Below the pieces are notes generated by a model. The model saw only the letters and a list, made by a program, of their open reading frames with translations. It did no database searches and was not told where the DNA came from. 64,000 nucleotides of DNA from AP-15 sp963775875 (lineage in GTDB: Bacteria; Pseudomonadota; Alphaproteobacteria; ATCC43930; CGMCC-115725): the NCBI GenBank assembly GCA_963775875.1, contig CAVZKP010000022.1, positions 62,001 through 126,000 of the forward strand, written 5' to 3'. Both the position numbers and the translations under genes were made by a program. Each line of letters opens with the position of its first letter. Positions within the stretch are counted from its first letter, which is position 1. Positions 54,063 to 62,652 of this stretch are shown in pieces.

Positions 54063-54421
54063 CGCTCGCTCTCGTCGCCGCGCCACGTTCCGGCGCCCGG
54101 TTAATCTTAGCGCACTCCGCTGCGCACCGGCACTCTCGTTGTCCAGCGCCGGCCAGAATCCAGCCGCAAACGCCCGGGCCGGCGAATCGGGCGGTGTCGC
54201 AACCGGCCAATCTTCGCTGGACATTCTCGGTTGTCGCCTCCGGTTTCGGGGGTTGCCGGACAGCCGCGCTGCCGAACATCCGAATTGCGCGCCGCCCGCC
54301 TAGGTGGGAGAATCGCCGGTGGTCATCACCGGCCGCATCGGAGGAAACGCCGATGGCCGCGAAACGGCAGGTGCCGATCGCCTGAAAAGCGATCGCGCCA
54401 GATTGGATGGAGGGTTTGGAG
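54063..54421. other. intergenic region between divergent genes, with a possible 10-residue leader peptide
   Basis: About 360 bases with no larger gene. A ten-codon open frame at 54353-54385 (MAAKRQVPIA) has a strong ribosome site (GGAGGAAA, 5 bases spacing) and ends at TGA immediately followed by a GCGATCGC palindrome, 36 bases before the methyltransferase start. It could be a leader or upstream ORF controlling that gene; no attenuator stem or regulatory codon run supports this further. The rest is GC-rich and featureless. Confidence 0.3.
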
Positions 54422-55282
54422 ATGGCGGCCCCAGTCGCGGCGAATGCCGCGCAGCAGGAATATTGGAACACGGTTGCTGGCCCGCGCTGGGTCGGGCTCG
54501 ACGGCTTTGTCGAGCGCCGGGTGCGCGCGGTCAACGATCTGCTGCTAAAGCACTCGGCGGCGGCCGCGGGCGAGCGGGTGCTCGAAATCGGCTGCGGCAC
54601 CGGCGCCTTCACATTCCCCTTGGCCGAGGCGGTCGGCGAACGTGGCCGGGTGGTCGGCGCCGACATCTCCGAGGCGATGCTCGCCGGCGCGAGGAAGCGC
54701 ATCGCCGAAAGCGGGCTCGCCAATGTCTCGCTGATGCAGGCCGACGCGCAGACGCATCCGTTTGAGCCCGGCGGCTTCGACCTGATCGCGTCGCGGTTCG
54801 GCGTGATGTTCTTCAGCGATCCGGCGGCGGCCTTTGCCAATCTGCGAGGGGCGGCCCGCCCCGATGGCCGGCTGTGCTTTGCCTGCTGGGGACCGCTCGC
54901 CGACAACCAGCACTGGCTGATCCCCTACGAGGTGGCGTTGCGCCATCTCGGGCCGCCCGAGCCCAGGCCTGCCCGCGCGCCTGGACCGATGGCGTTCAGC
55001 GAACCCGATTATGTGCGCGCTTTTCTCGGTACGGCCGGGTTCGAGGGCATCGAGATCCACCGCGAGGTTCCCGGCATCTTCGCCTCGGCGCCGAGCGAGG
55101 AAGCCGAGCACGCCTGCATCATGGGGCCCTCCGGCCGGCTGATCGACGAGAAGAAGCCGGACGCGGCGACACTCGAGACGATCCGGCGCGAGATCGAGGA
55201 CGCCTTCGCCGCCCACGCCAGTCGCGCGGGCATGGTGCTCCCGTCCACGGTGTTCTTGGTGACCGCGCGCTGCCCCCAGTAG
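54422..55282 (+). CDS. class I SAM-dependent methyltransferase
   Basis: A 286-residue UbiE-like methyltransferase: VLEIGCGTGAFTFPLAEAVG (motif I), VVGADISEAMLAGA, GGFDLIASRFGVMFFSDP and RPDGRLCFACWGPLADN. The N-terminal NAAQQEYWNTVAGPRWV is common in a subgroup of alphaproteobacterial proteins. The ATG five codons into the longer frame is preferred because GGAGG precedes it. Substrate unknown. It converges with the N-formylglutamate amidohydrolase gene. Confidence 0.8.
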   Translation: MAAPVAANAAQQEYWNTVAGPRWVGLDGFVERRVRAVNDLLLKHSAAAAGERVLEIGCGTGAFTFPLAEAVGERGRVVGADISEAMLAGARKRIAESGLANVSLMQADAQTHPFEPGGFDLIASRFGVMFFSDPAAAFANLRGAARPDGRLCFACWGPLADNQHWLIPYEVALRHLGPPEPRPARAPGPMAFSEPDYVRAFLGTAGFEGIEIHREVPGIFASAPSEEAEHACIMGPSGRLIDEKKPDAATLETIRREIEDAFAAHASRAGMVLPSTVFLVTARCPQ

Positions 55283-55293
55283 CGCGTGCGGGG

Positions 55294-56067
55294 TCAGCCG
55301 CGCAATGCGGCGTAGGCCGCGGGCAGGAGGCGGGCGAGGCGATCGGCCCAGGCGGCCTGGCCTGCCGGTTCGGCGATCAGATCCTGCCGGATCTCGATTT
55401 CGACATAGGGCAGCCCGCGCCGCTCGCCATGAATCGGGACGGTGTAGTCGGTCAGGTCGGTGACGCGGTAGGGCTCGTTCTCGCCGACGACGAGACCGCC
55501 CTCGGTCCGTAACAATCCTGCGAGGCTGTGCGCGAGGCGGGCGTCGCGATTGAACAGCACGCCGACATGCCACGGCCGCGAAACGCCTTTGAAGATCGGG
55601 GTAAAGCTGTGCAAGGCCACCAGCACCGAGGCGCGGCTCTCGGCCTGGCGCCGGTCGAGCGCTGCGGCGATGCGGTTGTGATAGGGGCGAAAGACCGCTT
55701 CGACCCGCGCCGATCGGCCGGCCGTGGTTAGCCCCCGATTGCCGGGAATCTCGGTATCTTCGCTGATCTCCGGGATCGAACTCGGCACCGCCGGGTCGCG
55801 ATTGCAATCGATCACCAGCCGGGAATAGGCCTGTACGATCAGTGCTGCGTCCAGCAAAGGCGACAGCAGCCGGCCGACCCCGGCGATGCCGATGTCCCAG
55901 GCGATGTGGCGCAGTGTGTCGGGCTCGGCGAGGCCAAGCCGGCCGAGCCGCCGCGGAATGGCCCGTCCGCCATGGTCGCAGGCGAGAAAAAAGGGCGAGC
56001 CGCCTGTCTCGTTGTCGAGAGCGACCGGGTCGGGTTCGTCGTGATCGAGAAGGGCCGGGCCGGTCAT
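55294..56067 (-). CDS. N-formylglutamate amidohydrolase family protein
   Basis: A 257-residue FGase-family hydrolase: FFLACDHGGRAIPRRLG carries the first metal His, ARLVIDCNRDP-like SRLVIDCNRDP, LVALHSFTPIF the second, and YTVPIHGERRGLPYVEIEIRQD the late conserved block. It cleaves N-formyl (or similar N-acyl) glutamate. It lies downstream of a glutamine-synthetase-like gene on the same strand; these two families often co-occur in amine or histidine-related pathways. A REP-like element separates them. Confidence 0.86.
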   Translation of the reverse strand: MTGPALLDHDEPDPVALDNETGGSPFFLACDHGGRAIPRRLGRLGLAEPDTLRHIAWDIGIAGVGRLLSPLLDAALIVQAYSRLVIDCNRDPAVPSSIPEISEDTEIPGNRGLTTAGRSARVEAVFRPYHNRIAAALDRRQAESRASVLVALHSFTPIFKGVSRPWHVGVLFNRDARLAHSLAGLLRTEGGLVVGENEPYRVTDLTDYTVPIHGERRGLPYVEIEIRQDLIAEPAGQAAWADRLARLLPAAYAALRG

Positions 56068-56102
56068 CGCGGCGGAGTGATCGCGATGTGGGTTAAAACC
56101 CC

Positions 56103-56204
56103 GTCGCCCCCGCGAAAGGCGGGGGTCCAGGGCCTGCCTCTGGCCCGAACAGGAGAGCGGCCGACCGGAGCGGTCGCCTGGATTCCCGCCTGCGCGGGAA
56201 CGAC
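56103..56204. repeat. REP-like mosaic element (two opposed palindromic units)
   Basis: Unit 1 (56103-56130) reads GTCGCCCCCGCGAAAGGCGG followed by GGGTCCAG; unit 2 (56178-56204) reads CTGGATTCCCGCCTGCGCGG followed by GAACGAC. Each forms a strong hairpin and the two are in inverted orientation with a 47-base spacer. This is the common intergenic palindrome type of alphaproteobacteria (CCCCGCGAAGGCGGGGATCC-like). It lies between two co-directional genes and could act as a transcription barrier or mRNA stabiliser. Only one such element is seen in the window. Confidence 0.75.
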
Positions 56205-56241
56205 GAACAAAGATCGATCTCGAACGGTTTCCCCCGGCATC

Positions 56242-57516
56242 TCAGTAGATCTCGGCGTAGTGGGCACAGAGTTCGGCCGGCGAAAGGGATGCGACTTTCT
56301 CCGCCTCGACCCGCTTGAAGCGCAGATAGGCGTCGATATGGGTCGGGCCGAACCAGCGGGCTGCGGCCTCGCTGGCGGCGAGAAGGTCGAGCGCCTGATC
56401 GAGCGAGGCGGGCAGGTTGGGTGGCGTCGTCCCCGCTGCGGGCAAGGGCAGTGCGCGGCGGATGCCGTCGACCCCGGCAAAGATCACCGCGCCCAGCGCC
56501 AGATAGGGGCTGGCCGAGGCATCGCAAACGCGAAACTCGACATTGAACTGGCGCGCAGTCTCTCCGGCATTCGCCGTGGCGAAGACCGGGCAGATGCGCA
56601 GGCTGGCGCCACGGTCCTGCCGCACCAAATCGATCACGGTCGGCGCCCAGGCATTGGGCGTCAGCCGCAAATAGGAGACCGGCGAGGGAGCGGTCACCGC
56701 GCAGATCGCCGCCATATGATGCAGTACGCCGGCAAAGAAATGCTGCGCCGGGTTGCTCAGATCCATGTTCTCGCCCGGCAGGTGGGTTGCCGGCCGGCCG
56801 GCTCCGTCCCACAGGCTCATATGTATATGCACGCCGTTGCCGACGAGATCTGGATCCGGCTTCGGCGAAAAGATCACGCGCTGGCCGAACCGATGGGCCG
56901 TAGCCCGCGCCATCTCGCGGGTAATCACCGCATGGTCGGCGGCGCTCAGGGCCGGCTGCGGCGCTACCGTCACCTCGAACTGGCGCGGCCCGTATTCTGC
57001 GAGGAAGCTGTCCGGGACTGGCCCGGCGGCGCGCAACGCGGCGATGAACGCCTCGCCGAAATTACCCTGGCGGCGGAAGGCGCCGAGCGCATAGGCATCG
57101 CCCGGGCGGTCGTCAGTGCCGGTATAGATGAATTCCTGCTCGAACGCGGCCAGAAGACGCAACCCCGCCACCGCCTCGAGCTCGCCGGCGGCCCGGCGCA
57201 GAAAATCGCGCGGACAGCATTCCCAGGCTCCGCCGTCGGTGGTGCAGAGGTCGCCGAGAAAGAAATGCTCGGGCGCCGAACCGTCGCCGAAATCGACCCG
57301 GACCTCGGCCGCCGCGTCGGGAACGATCATCAGATCGCCGGCAGTGCCAAAGGGCGTGTCCCAGATCGGCCCGGCCGGCGACATCATCAGATTGCTGCCG
57401 GTCCAGCCGATGCCTTTTTTGAGCCGTCCGGGCAGTTCGCGCGCCGGGAACCCTTTGCCCCGCACATGCCCCGAAATGTCGCAGGTCGCGACAAAGACGA
57501 GTTCTTCGCCGATCAT
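56242..57516 (-). CDS. glutamine-synthetase-family ligase (GlnA-like, PuuA/FluG type)
   Basis: A 424-residue protein with the GS beta-barrel and catalytic fold: AAFEQEFIYTGTDD (metal Glu), NGVHIHMSLWDGAG (metal His loop), SYLRLTPNAWAPT, QDRGASLRICPVF and NVEFRVCDASASPYLALGAV. It is shorter than true glutamine synthetase and the ENR-type phosphate loop is altered, so a gamma-glutamyl-amine ligase role is more likely than ammonia assimilation. Downstream is an N-formylglutamate amidohydrolase gene, upstream a luciferase-like enzyme 8 bases away, probably one operon. Confidence 0.85.
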   Translation of the reverse strand: MIGEELVFVATCDISGHVRGKGFPARELPGRLKKGIGWTGSNLMMSPAGPIWDTPFGTAGDLMIVPDAAAEVRVDFGDGSAPEHFFLGDLCTTDGGAWECCPRDFLRRAAGELEAVAGLRLLAAFEQEFIYTGTDDRPGDAYALGAFRRQGNFGEAFIAALRAAGPVPDSFLAEYGPRQFEVTVAPQPALSAADHAVITREMARATAHRFGQRVIFSPKPDPDLVGNGVHIHMSLWDGAGRPATHLPGENMDLSNPAQHFFAGVLHHMAAICAVTAPSPVSYLRLTPNAWAPTVIDLVRQDRGASLRICPVFATANAGETARQFNVEFRVCDASASPYLALGAVIFAGVDGIRRALPLPAAGTTPPNLPASLDQALDLLAASEAAARWFGPTHIDAYLRFKRVEAEKVASLSPAELCAHYAEIY

Positions 57517-57524
57517 GCCCGCCC

Positions 57525-58367
57525 TTACCCCGCTGCGGCCAACGGCGCGTATTTGTCGAGCAACTGCAAGATCTCATCGCGGCTCAAATCGGGCACTTCG
57601 AGCAGCGCGCCATCGATCCCGGCGGCGCGATAATCGTCGAGCGCGGCCTTGTCGGCTGGTGCGCGGAACACTGTGATTGACAGGCTCGCCGGGTTGCGCC
57701 CCTTCAATTCGGCCATGCGCGCCAGGCGGGCCTTGGCGTCGCGCGGGGTGAAGCCGGCGACCGGGCGCGGGATCCAGCCGTCGCAATATTCGACGATGCG
57801 GCGCAGCGTGTAATCGCTCTCGCCACCGAGCAGGATCGGCGGGTGCGGGCGCTGCCTGGGCTTGGGCCACGACCACACCGGATCGAAATTGACGAATTCG
57901 CCGTGAAAGGCGGCTTCCTCCTCGGTCCACAACGCCTTCATCGCCAGAATTCGCTCGCGCATCAATTTGAAGCGGCTTTTGTACTGGGCGCCGTGGTTTT
58001 CCATCTCCTCGACATTCCAGCCGCCGCCGATGCCGAAGACAAAGCGACCGCCCGACAATTGGTCGAGGCTCGCCACGCTCTTCGCGGTGACGATCGGGTC
58101 GTGTTCGGGAACCAGGCAGATGCCGGTGCCGAGCAGCAGCTTCTTGGTTGCCGCGGCGGCGAAGGACAGCGCCACGAACGGGTCGTGGGTGTGCGAATAT
58201 TTCTTCGGCAATTCGCCGCCGCCGGGGAACGGGCTGCGCCGGCTGGCGGGGATATGGGTGTGCTCCGGTACGTAAAGCGAGGCGAAGCCGCGCGCTTCGA
58301 GCGCCTGCGCCAGTTCGGCGATGTCGATGCCGTAATCGGCCGGGAAATAGAAGACGCCTACCTGCAT
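57525..58367 (-). CDS. LLM-class flavin/F420-dependent oxidoreductase (TIGR03619-like)
   Basis: A 280-residue luciferase-like TIM barrel: ELAQALEARGFASLYVPEHTHIP, LLLGTGICLVPEHDPIVTAKS, FVFGIGGGWNVEEMENHG and the DGWIPRPVAG block are typical of the TIGR03619 F420-binding group, which in proteobacteria may use FMN instead. First gene of the minus-strand unit with the glutamine-synthetase-like and N-formylglutamate genes; divergent from a hydrolase. Confidence 0.87.
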   Translation of the reverse strand: MQVGVFYFPADYGIDIAELAQALEARGFASLYVPEHTHIPASRRSPFPGGGELPKKYSHTHDPFVALSFAAAATKKLLLGTGICLVPEHDPIVTAKSVASLDQLSGGRFVFGIGGGWNVEEMENHGAQYKSRFKLMRERILAMKALWTEEEAAFHGEFVNFDPVWSWPKPRQRPHPPILLGGESDYTLRRIVEYCDGWIPRPVAGFTPRDAKARLARMAELKGRNPASLSITVFRAPADKAALDDYRAAGIDGALLEVPDLSRDEILQLLDKYAPLAAAG

Positions 58368-58442
58368 GTCGAATCCTCTGCGGAACCGGGGGATATCCGC
58401 TAGGATGGCAGAATTCGCAATGTTCGACCACGGGGGATAGCC

Positions 58443-59288
58443 ATGCCGGTCGCCAATATCCGCGGTGTGGACATCAACTACCAGGTGCTGGGCGAACGCG
58501 GACCCTGGGTCGCCATGCAGCCGGGCGGGCGGCGCGGGCTCGCCGGGGTCAAGCCGCTGGCGGAGAAAATCGCCGAGGCCGGCAACCGGGTGCTGATCTA
58601 CGACCGGCGCAATTGCGGCGCCTCCGGCGTGTCATTCGACGGCGGCAATTCGGAGAACGAGATCTGGGCCGAGGATTTGCGCGAACTATTGTCGCAGCTC
58701 GACGCGCTGCCGGCCTTTATCGGCGGCAGTTCGTCGGGCTGCCGGCTGGCCTTGCTGCTGGCTCTGCGCCATCCGGCGGCGGTGCGCGGGTTGTTGCTGT
58801 GGCGGGTCACCGGCGGCGCCTACGCGGCCCAGCGGCTGGTCGAAAACTATTACTCCCAGTTCATCGCGATGGCTCGGGCGGGTGGTATGGAAGCGGTCTG
58901 CGCCAGCGAGCATTTCGGTGAAGTGATCAAGGCCAATCCTGCCAACCGCGCGCGGTTGACGGCGATCCGCGTCGAAAATTTTATCGCGGTTATGGAGCGC
59001 TGGCGCCGCAGCTTCAACGAGGGCGCCGACCATCCGGTGATCGGGCTGAGCCCGGCCGAATTACGCTCGATGGCGATGCCAGCCTGCATCATCCCCGGCA
59101 ATGACAGGGTGCATCCGCGGCTGCCTGCCCAAATCGCGCACCGGCTGATGCCGAACAGCGAATACCACGAGGTGCTGACCGAAGACCGCCCCGACCTCGA
59201 GGTGGCGCTCGAGGATTGGGAGAAAAAGGAGGGCCTGTTGGCGGCGATCTTCATCGACTTTCTGCGGCGGACACAGCGCCATATCTGA
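58443..59288 (+). CDS. alpha/beta hydrolase
   Basis: A 281-residue hydrolase with the nucleophile elbow GGSSSGCRLALLLALRHP, an early LIYDRRNCGASG loop and IIPGNDRVHP (acid region). The expected late catalytic His is not obvious: the sequence there reads YHEVLTEDRPDLEVAL, so His may be the one in NSEYHEV or the triad may be altered. Substrate unknown. It is the first of three plus-strand genes with a sugar kinase and an SDR. Confidence 0.78.
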   Translation: MPVANIRGVDINYQVLGERGPWVAMQPGGRRGLAGVKPLAEKIAEAGNRVLIYDRRNCGASGVSFDGGNSENEIWAEDLRELLSQLDALPAFIGGSSSGCRLALLLALRHPAAVRGLLLWRVTGGAYAAQRLVENYYSQFIAMARAGGMEAVCASEHFGEVIKANPANRARLTAIRVENFIAVMERWRRSFNEGADHPVIGLSPAELRSMAMPACIIPGNDRVHPRLPAQIAHRLMPNSEYHEVLTEDRPDLEVALEDWEKKEGLLAAIFIDFLRRTQRHI

Positions 59289-59339
59289 CCCAGCCGCGGC
59301 TTTCCGGGAAGTCGTCGCCGCGGCTGGCGGCGCGCGCGG

Positions 59340-60326
59340 ATGATCGGCTTGCCGGACGGTCAGTATGATCTGCTGACTCTCGGCGAGACTTTGATGCGCC
59401 TGGCGCCGCCGGGCGCGCAGCGGCTCGATCAGGCGCGCAATTTTGAAATCGGGGTCGGCGGCAGCGAGCTCAATGTCGGCTGCCTGTTGGCTCGGCTCGG
59501 GCGTCGGGTCGCCTGGGTATCGCGATTGCCCGAGGGGCCGCTGGGCCGCATCGTCGACGGCGAGGCGCGCCGCCACGGCGTCGATACGCGCTGGGTGCGC
59601 TGGATCGCCAACGCGCGGCTGGGCCTGATGTTCTACGAGCCGGGCCCGGAACCGCGCACCAGTCTGGTCATTTACGACCGCAAGCATTCGGCGGCCTCGG
59701 AGCTCGGTTTCGAGGACGCGCCGTGGGAGACGCTGATCCGGGCGAGCGCATGGCTGCACCTCTCCGGCATCACCCCGGCGCTGGGCCCGAGCTGCCGGGC
59801 GCTCGTGCTGCAGCTCGCCGCGCTCGCCGCTTCAGCCGGCAAGCCGGTGTCATACGATTTGAATTATCGCGCGACCCTGACCACCCCCCACGAAGCCCGC
59901 GCCGCGCTCGATGCGGTGGCCCCGCATCTGCATCTGCTGGTGCTCGCCGAGCGTGATGCGCAGCAGGTGCTGGGTTTTGCCGAGGTCGGCGAAATGCTGG
60001 CCGAGGCTATTGCCGCTCGCTACGGCGTAAAGCTGGTCGCGCTGACCCGTGCGCCCGAAGCCGAGCCCGGCACCTTGCTCCTCGCCGAGGGCGTCGTCCG
60101 CTATGCCCCGCGCTATGCGGTCGATGTGGTCGACCGTATCGGCGCCGGCGACTCCTTCGTCGGCGGACTGATCCACGGGCTGCTCGGCGGCGATCGCGAT
60201 CTGGCGATCCGGCTCGCCGGCTTCGCTGCCGCGATCGGCCTTGCCACCCCGGGCGACATCAATTTTTTCGGTCCGGAGGATCTGGCCCGCTTTGACGCCG
60301 GCACGATCGGCGGCCTCGTGCGCTAG
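59340..60326 (+). CDS. PfkB-family sugar kinase, probable 2-keto-3-deoxygluconate kinase
   Basis: A 328-residue ribokinase-fold kinase with the substrate block VGGSELNVGCLLARLGRRVAW, the ATP/catalytic motif DRIGAGDSFVGGLIHGLL (catalytic Asp) and YDLNYRATL, as in KdgK. KdgK phosphorylates KDG in sugar-acid breakdown; the uronate dehydrogenase-like gene at 39 kb fits such a pathway, but no KDPG aldolase or dehydratase is in the window, so ribokinase or fructokinase activity cannot be ruled out. Confidence 0.78.
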   Translation: MIGLPDGQYDLLTLGETLMRLAPPGAQRLDQARNFEIGVGGSELNVGCLLARLGRRVAWVSRLPEGPLGRIVDGEARRHGVDTRWVRWIANARLGLMFYEPGPEPRTSLVIYDRKHSAASELGFEDAPWETLIRASAWLHLSGITPALGPSCRALVLQLAALAASAGKPVSYDLNYRATLTTPHEARAALDAVAPHLHLLVLAERDAQQVLGFAEVGEMLAEAIAARYGVKLVALTRAPEAEPGTLLLAEGVVRYAPRYAVDVVDRIGAGDSFVGGLIHGLLGGDRDLAIRLAGFAAAIGLATPGDINFFGPEDLARFDAGTIGGLVR

Positions 60327-60401
60327 ACCGCCTTCGTCACAAGCCTGGGGACGGCGATCTTGTGGCACAATGGCCGAACCATCATCCGAGGAGGACGGAA
60401 C

Positions 60402-61103
60402 ATGCCGAAGCCGAGCTACCAATCCGCGCTGATTGTCGGCGCCGGGCGAGGCCTCAGCGCCTCCTTGGCGCGGCTTTTTGCCGGCGAGGGGATGCGCGTG
60501 GCGCTGGCTGCGCGCGACGCCGGAAAGCTGGCGCCGCTCTGCGCCGAGACCGGGGCCACGGCCTTTGCCTGCGACGCGGTTGACCCGGCTCAGGTGGCCC
60601 AGATGTTTGGCGCGGTCGAGGGCGCGATCGGCGCGCCCGAAATCGTCGTCTACAACGCCAGTGCTCGCGCTCGCGGCCCGGTCGCCGAGCTGGTGCCGGC
60701 CGAGGTGGAGCGCGCGATCATGGTCAGCGCATTTGGCGGGTTCCTGGTCGCGCGCGAGGCGGTCTCCCGGATGCTGCGGAAAGGGCAGGGCGCGGTCCTG
60801 TTCACCGGCGCCTCGGCGAGCGTCAAGGGCTACCCGCTGTCGGCGCCGTTCGCGATGGGCAAGTTCGCGCTGCGCGGCCTGGCCCAAAGCATGGCGCGCG
60901 AGCTCGCGCCGCAGGGAATTCATGTCGCCCACTTCGTCATCGACGGAGCGATCCGCAATCCCGGTCGGGTCGAGCCCGCGGACAAGCCCGACAGCATGCT
61001 CGACCCGGACGCGATCGCCGCGGCTTACCTTGGTGTGCTCAATCAACCGCGCTCGGCCTGGAGCTGGGAAGTCGAGCTGCGGCCCTGGGTCGAGCGCTTC
61101 TGA
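60402..61103 (+). CDS. SDR-family protein of the Phe-for-Tyr subgroup
   Basis: A 233-residue short-chain dehydrogenase fold: SALIVGAGRGLSASLARLFA at the nucleotide site, YNASARARG, FTGASASVKGYPLSAPFAMG and GKFALRGLAQSMARELAP. The catalytic Tyr of YxxxK is Phe150 while Lys154 is kept, and Asn is replaced by Ser109. This matches the SDR subgroup (cd05373-like) described as lacking the active Tyr, so its chemistry is uncertain. Start chosen at MPKPSYQSALIV after GAGGACGG. It converges with the GT9 gene 7 bases away. Confidence 0.82.
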   Translation: MPKPSYQSALIVGAGRGLSASLARLFAGEGMRVALAARDAGKLAPLCAETGATAFACDAVDPAQVAQMFGAVEGAIGAPEIVVYNASARARGPVAELVPAEVERAIMVSAFGGFLVAREAVSRMLRKGQGAVLFTGASASVKGYPLSAPFAMGKFALRGLAQSMARELAPQGIHVAHFVIDGAIRNPGRVEPADKPDSMLDPDAIAAAYLGVLNQPRSAWSWEVELRPWVERF

Positions 61104-61110
61104 GAGAGGG

Positions 61111-62526
61111 TCACACGGTGGCGGTCGCGGCGGTTTGGGCCCGAGCCGCTTCCAGGCCGGCAGCGAATACGCTCTCCACCGCGAGGCGAGCCAGATCGGA
61201 CTCGATCAGCACCCGCAGCGCAGCACCCCGCGGGGCGCACAGGCTCGGATCCGAATTGGCCGAGAACAGGACCACGACCGGATTGCCGCCGGCGGCGGCG
61301 ACATGGGTGGCGCCGGTGTCGTTGCCGATGGTCAGCGTGGCTGCCCGCGCCAATGCGGCCAGCCCGGCGACCTCGGTGCGCCCGATCAGATCGACGGTAT
61401 CGGGGCAGATCGCACGGATCGCCCGCCCGAGCGCCTCCTCGCCGGCGACGCCGACGACGACCGGCAGATACGCGGCGCGCCAAAGCCGGTTCGCTAGCTC
61501 GCCATAGCGGTCTGCCGGCCAGCGTTTTTCCGGATGCCGCGGTGAGGAGCCGGGGATCAGCAGGGCGAACCGCCTTCCGGCCAGCGGCGGCGGCAGCGAT
61601 CCCGCCGCGGGCAGCCACGGCGCCAGCGCGACCGGGTGGATTCCCGCCATCAGCAGCTGCTCGGCCTGGCGGTCCATCGTGTGCTGGCGGTCGCGCCCGC
61701 GATTGGCGTGCGGATGCGAGCAATGCCACGCCGTCCCCGACCATTCGGGCGTCCGGCCCGGCCGCAGCAGCCAGAAATAGAAATTCGACCGGTCGGAGGT
61801 CTGAAAATCATAGACCCGGTCGAAGCCTTCGCGGCGCAGCATATGGCGCAAAGCCAGCCAGCCCGGGATATCGAACCCGCGTGGCCGGCGATCGACCAGA
61901 ATATCTTCGAACAGCCCGGTCTGCGCCGCCAAGGCGGCATAACGTGCGGTGGTCAGCAAGCTGATCCGATCACCGGCGTGGTGCTGGCGAATTGCCGGCA
62001 CCGGGCCGAGCGCCTGGATGAAGTCGCCGAGAGCGCCGAGCTTGATGATCAGAATACGCCGCCGGCGCGATATGGTCGCCGCGGATTTGGGCTGCGGTCG
62101 CAATCGGGCCAGCGCGTCGAGGTCGACATGCCCGGCTAACGCCTCGAACGCGGCGAAAACCGACGCGTGCCGGGCCGTGTCCAGCGAGCCAATGGCAGCC
62201 TGTAGCGCATCGATCAGCCGTTGTGCCGCGGCAGACGCGGCGGATTCGCCGACAAATCGCCGAGCCCGAGCGGTCGCCGCTGGCGCGACGAGGATCCGTT
62301 CTCCCGAGCGCCGCAAGTCGAGCGGCTGGCCCGCGAGATGCGCGATACAAAGGTTTTGCTCAAAGCCGTGTAGCAGCCGGGCGATATCGCAAGCGACAAT
62401 GTAGCGGCGATCCTTGGTAGATCGCGCCTCGTTCCACGCGAAGAACGCGTTGAGCGGGGTCGCCTCGGGGAAGGCGATCGCGCTCAGTCGTGGCGGGATC
62501 GTGGCGGCGGTCTGCTGTGCGGCCAT
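61111..62526 (-). CDS. GT9-family heptosyltransferase-like protein with an N-terminal extension
   Basis: A 471-residue protein. The C-terminal 315 residues are a GT9 (heptosyltransferase) fold: ILIIKLGALGDFIQALGPVP, YDFQTSDRSNFYFWLL, FALLIPGSSPRHPEKRWPAD and LTIGNDTGATHVAAAGGNPV. Heptosyltransferases add heptose to lipid A-core; the GDP-heptose genes at 10-13 kb fit, though GT9 core enzymes normally use ADP-heptose. The first 150 residues, with Arg/Ala-rich helices, are not part of GT9 and are unassigned. The first in-frame start is used; no better one is evident. Confidence 0.82.
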   Translation of the reverse strand: MAAQQTAATIPPRLSAIAFPEATPLNAFFAWNEARSTKDRRYIVACDIARLLHGFEQNLCIAHLAGQPLDLRRSGERILVAPAATARARRFVGESAASAAAQRLIDALQAAIGSLDTARHASVFAAFEALAGHVDLDALARLRPQPKSAATISRRRRILIIKLGALGDFIQALGPVPAIRQHHAGDRISLLTTARYAALAAQTGLFEDILVDRRPRGFDIPGWLALRHMLRREGFDRVYDFQTSDRSNFYFWLLRPGRTPEWSGTAWHCSHPHANRGRDRQHTMDRQAEQLLMAGIHPVALAPWLPAAGSLPPPLAGRRFALLIPGSSPRHPEKRWPADRYGELANRLWRAAYLPVVVGVAGEEALGRAIRAICPDTVDLIGRTEVAGLAALARAATLTIGNDTGATHVAAAGGNPVVVLFSANSDPSLCAPRGAALRVLIESDLARLAVESVFAAGLEAARAQTAATATV

Positions 62527-62652
62527 CGCGAGGCGTTATCGTGCTGTCCCTGGGCGGTCTCGGGCGGTTGTCTTCGCGGCGATGCGAAGCGCCGTTTCGC
62601 GCCGTCGCCAGATCGGGCATGGTAGGATCTCAAGAACCCGATCGAGAGCAGG

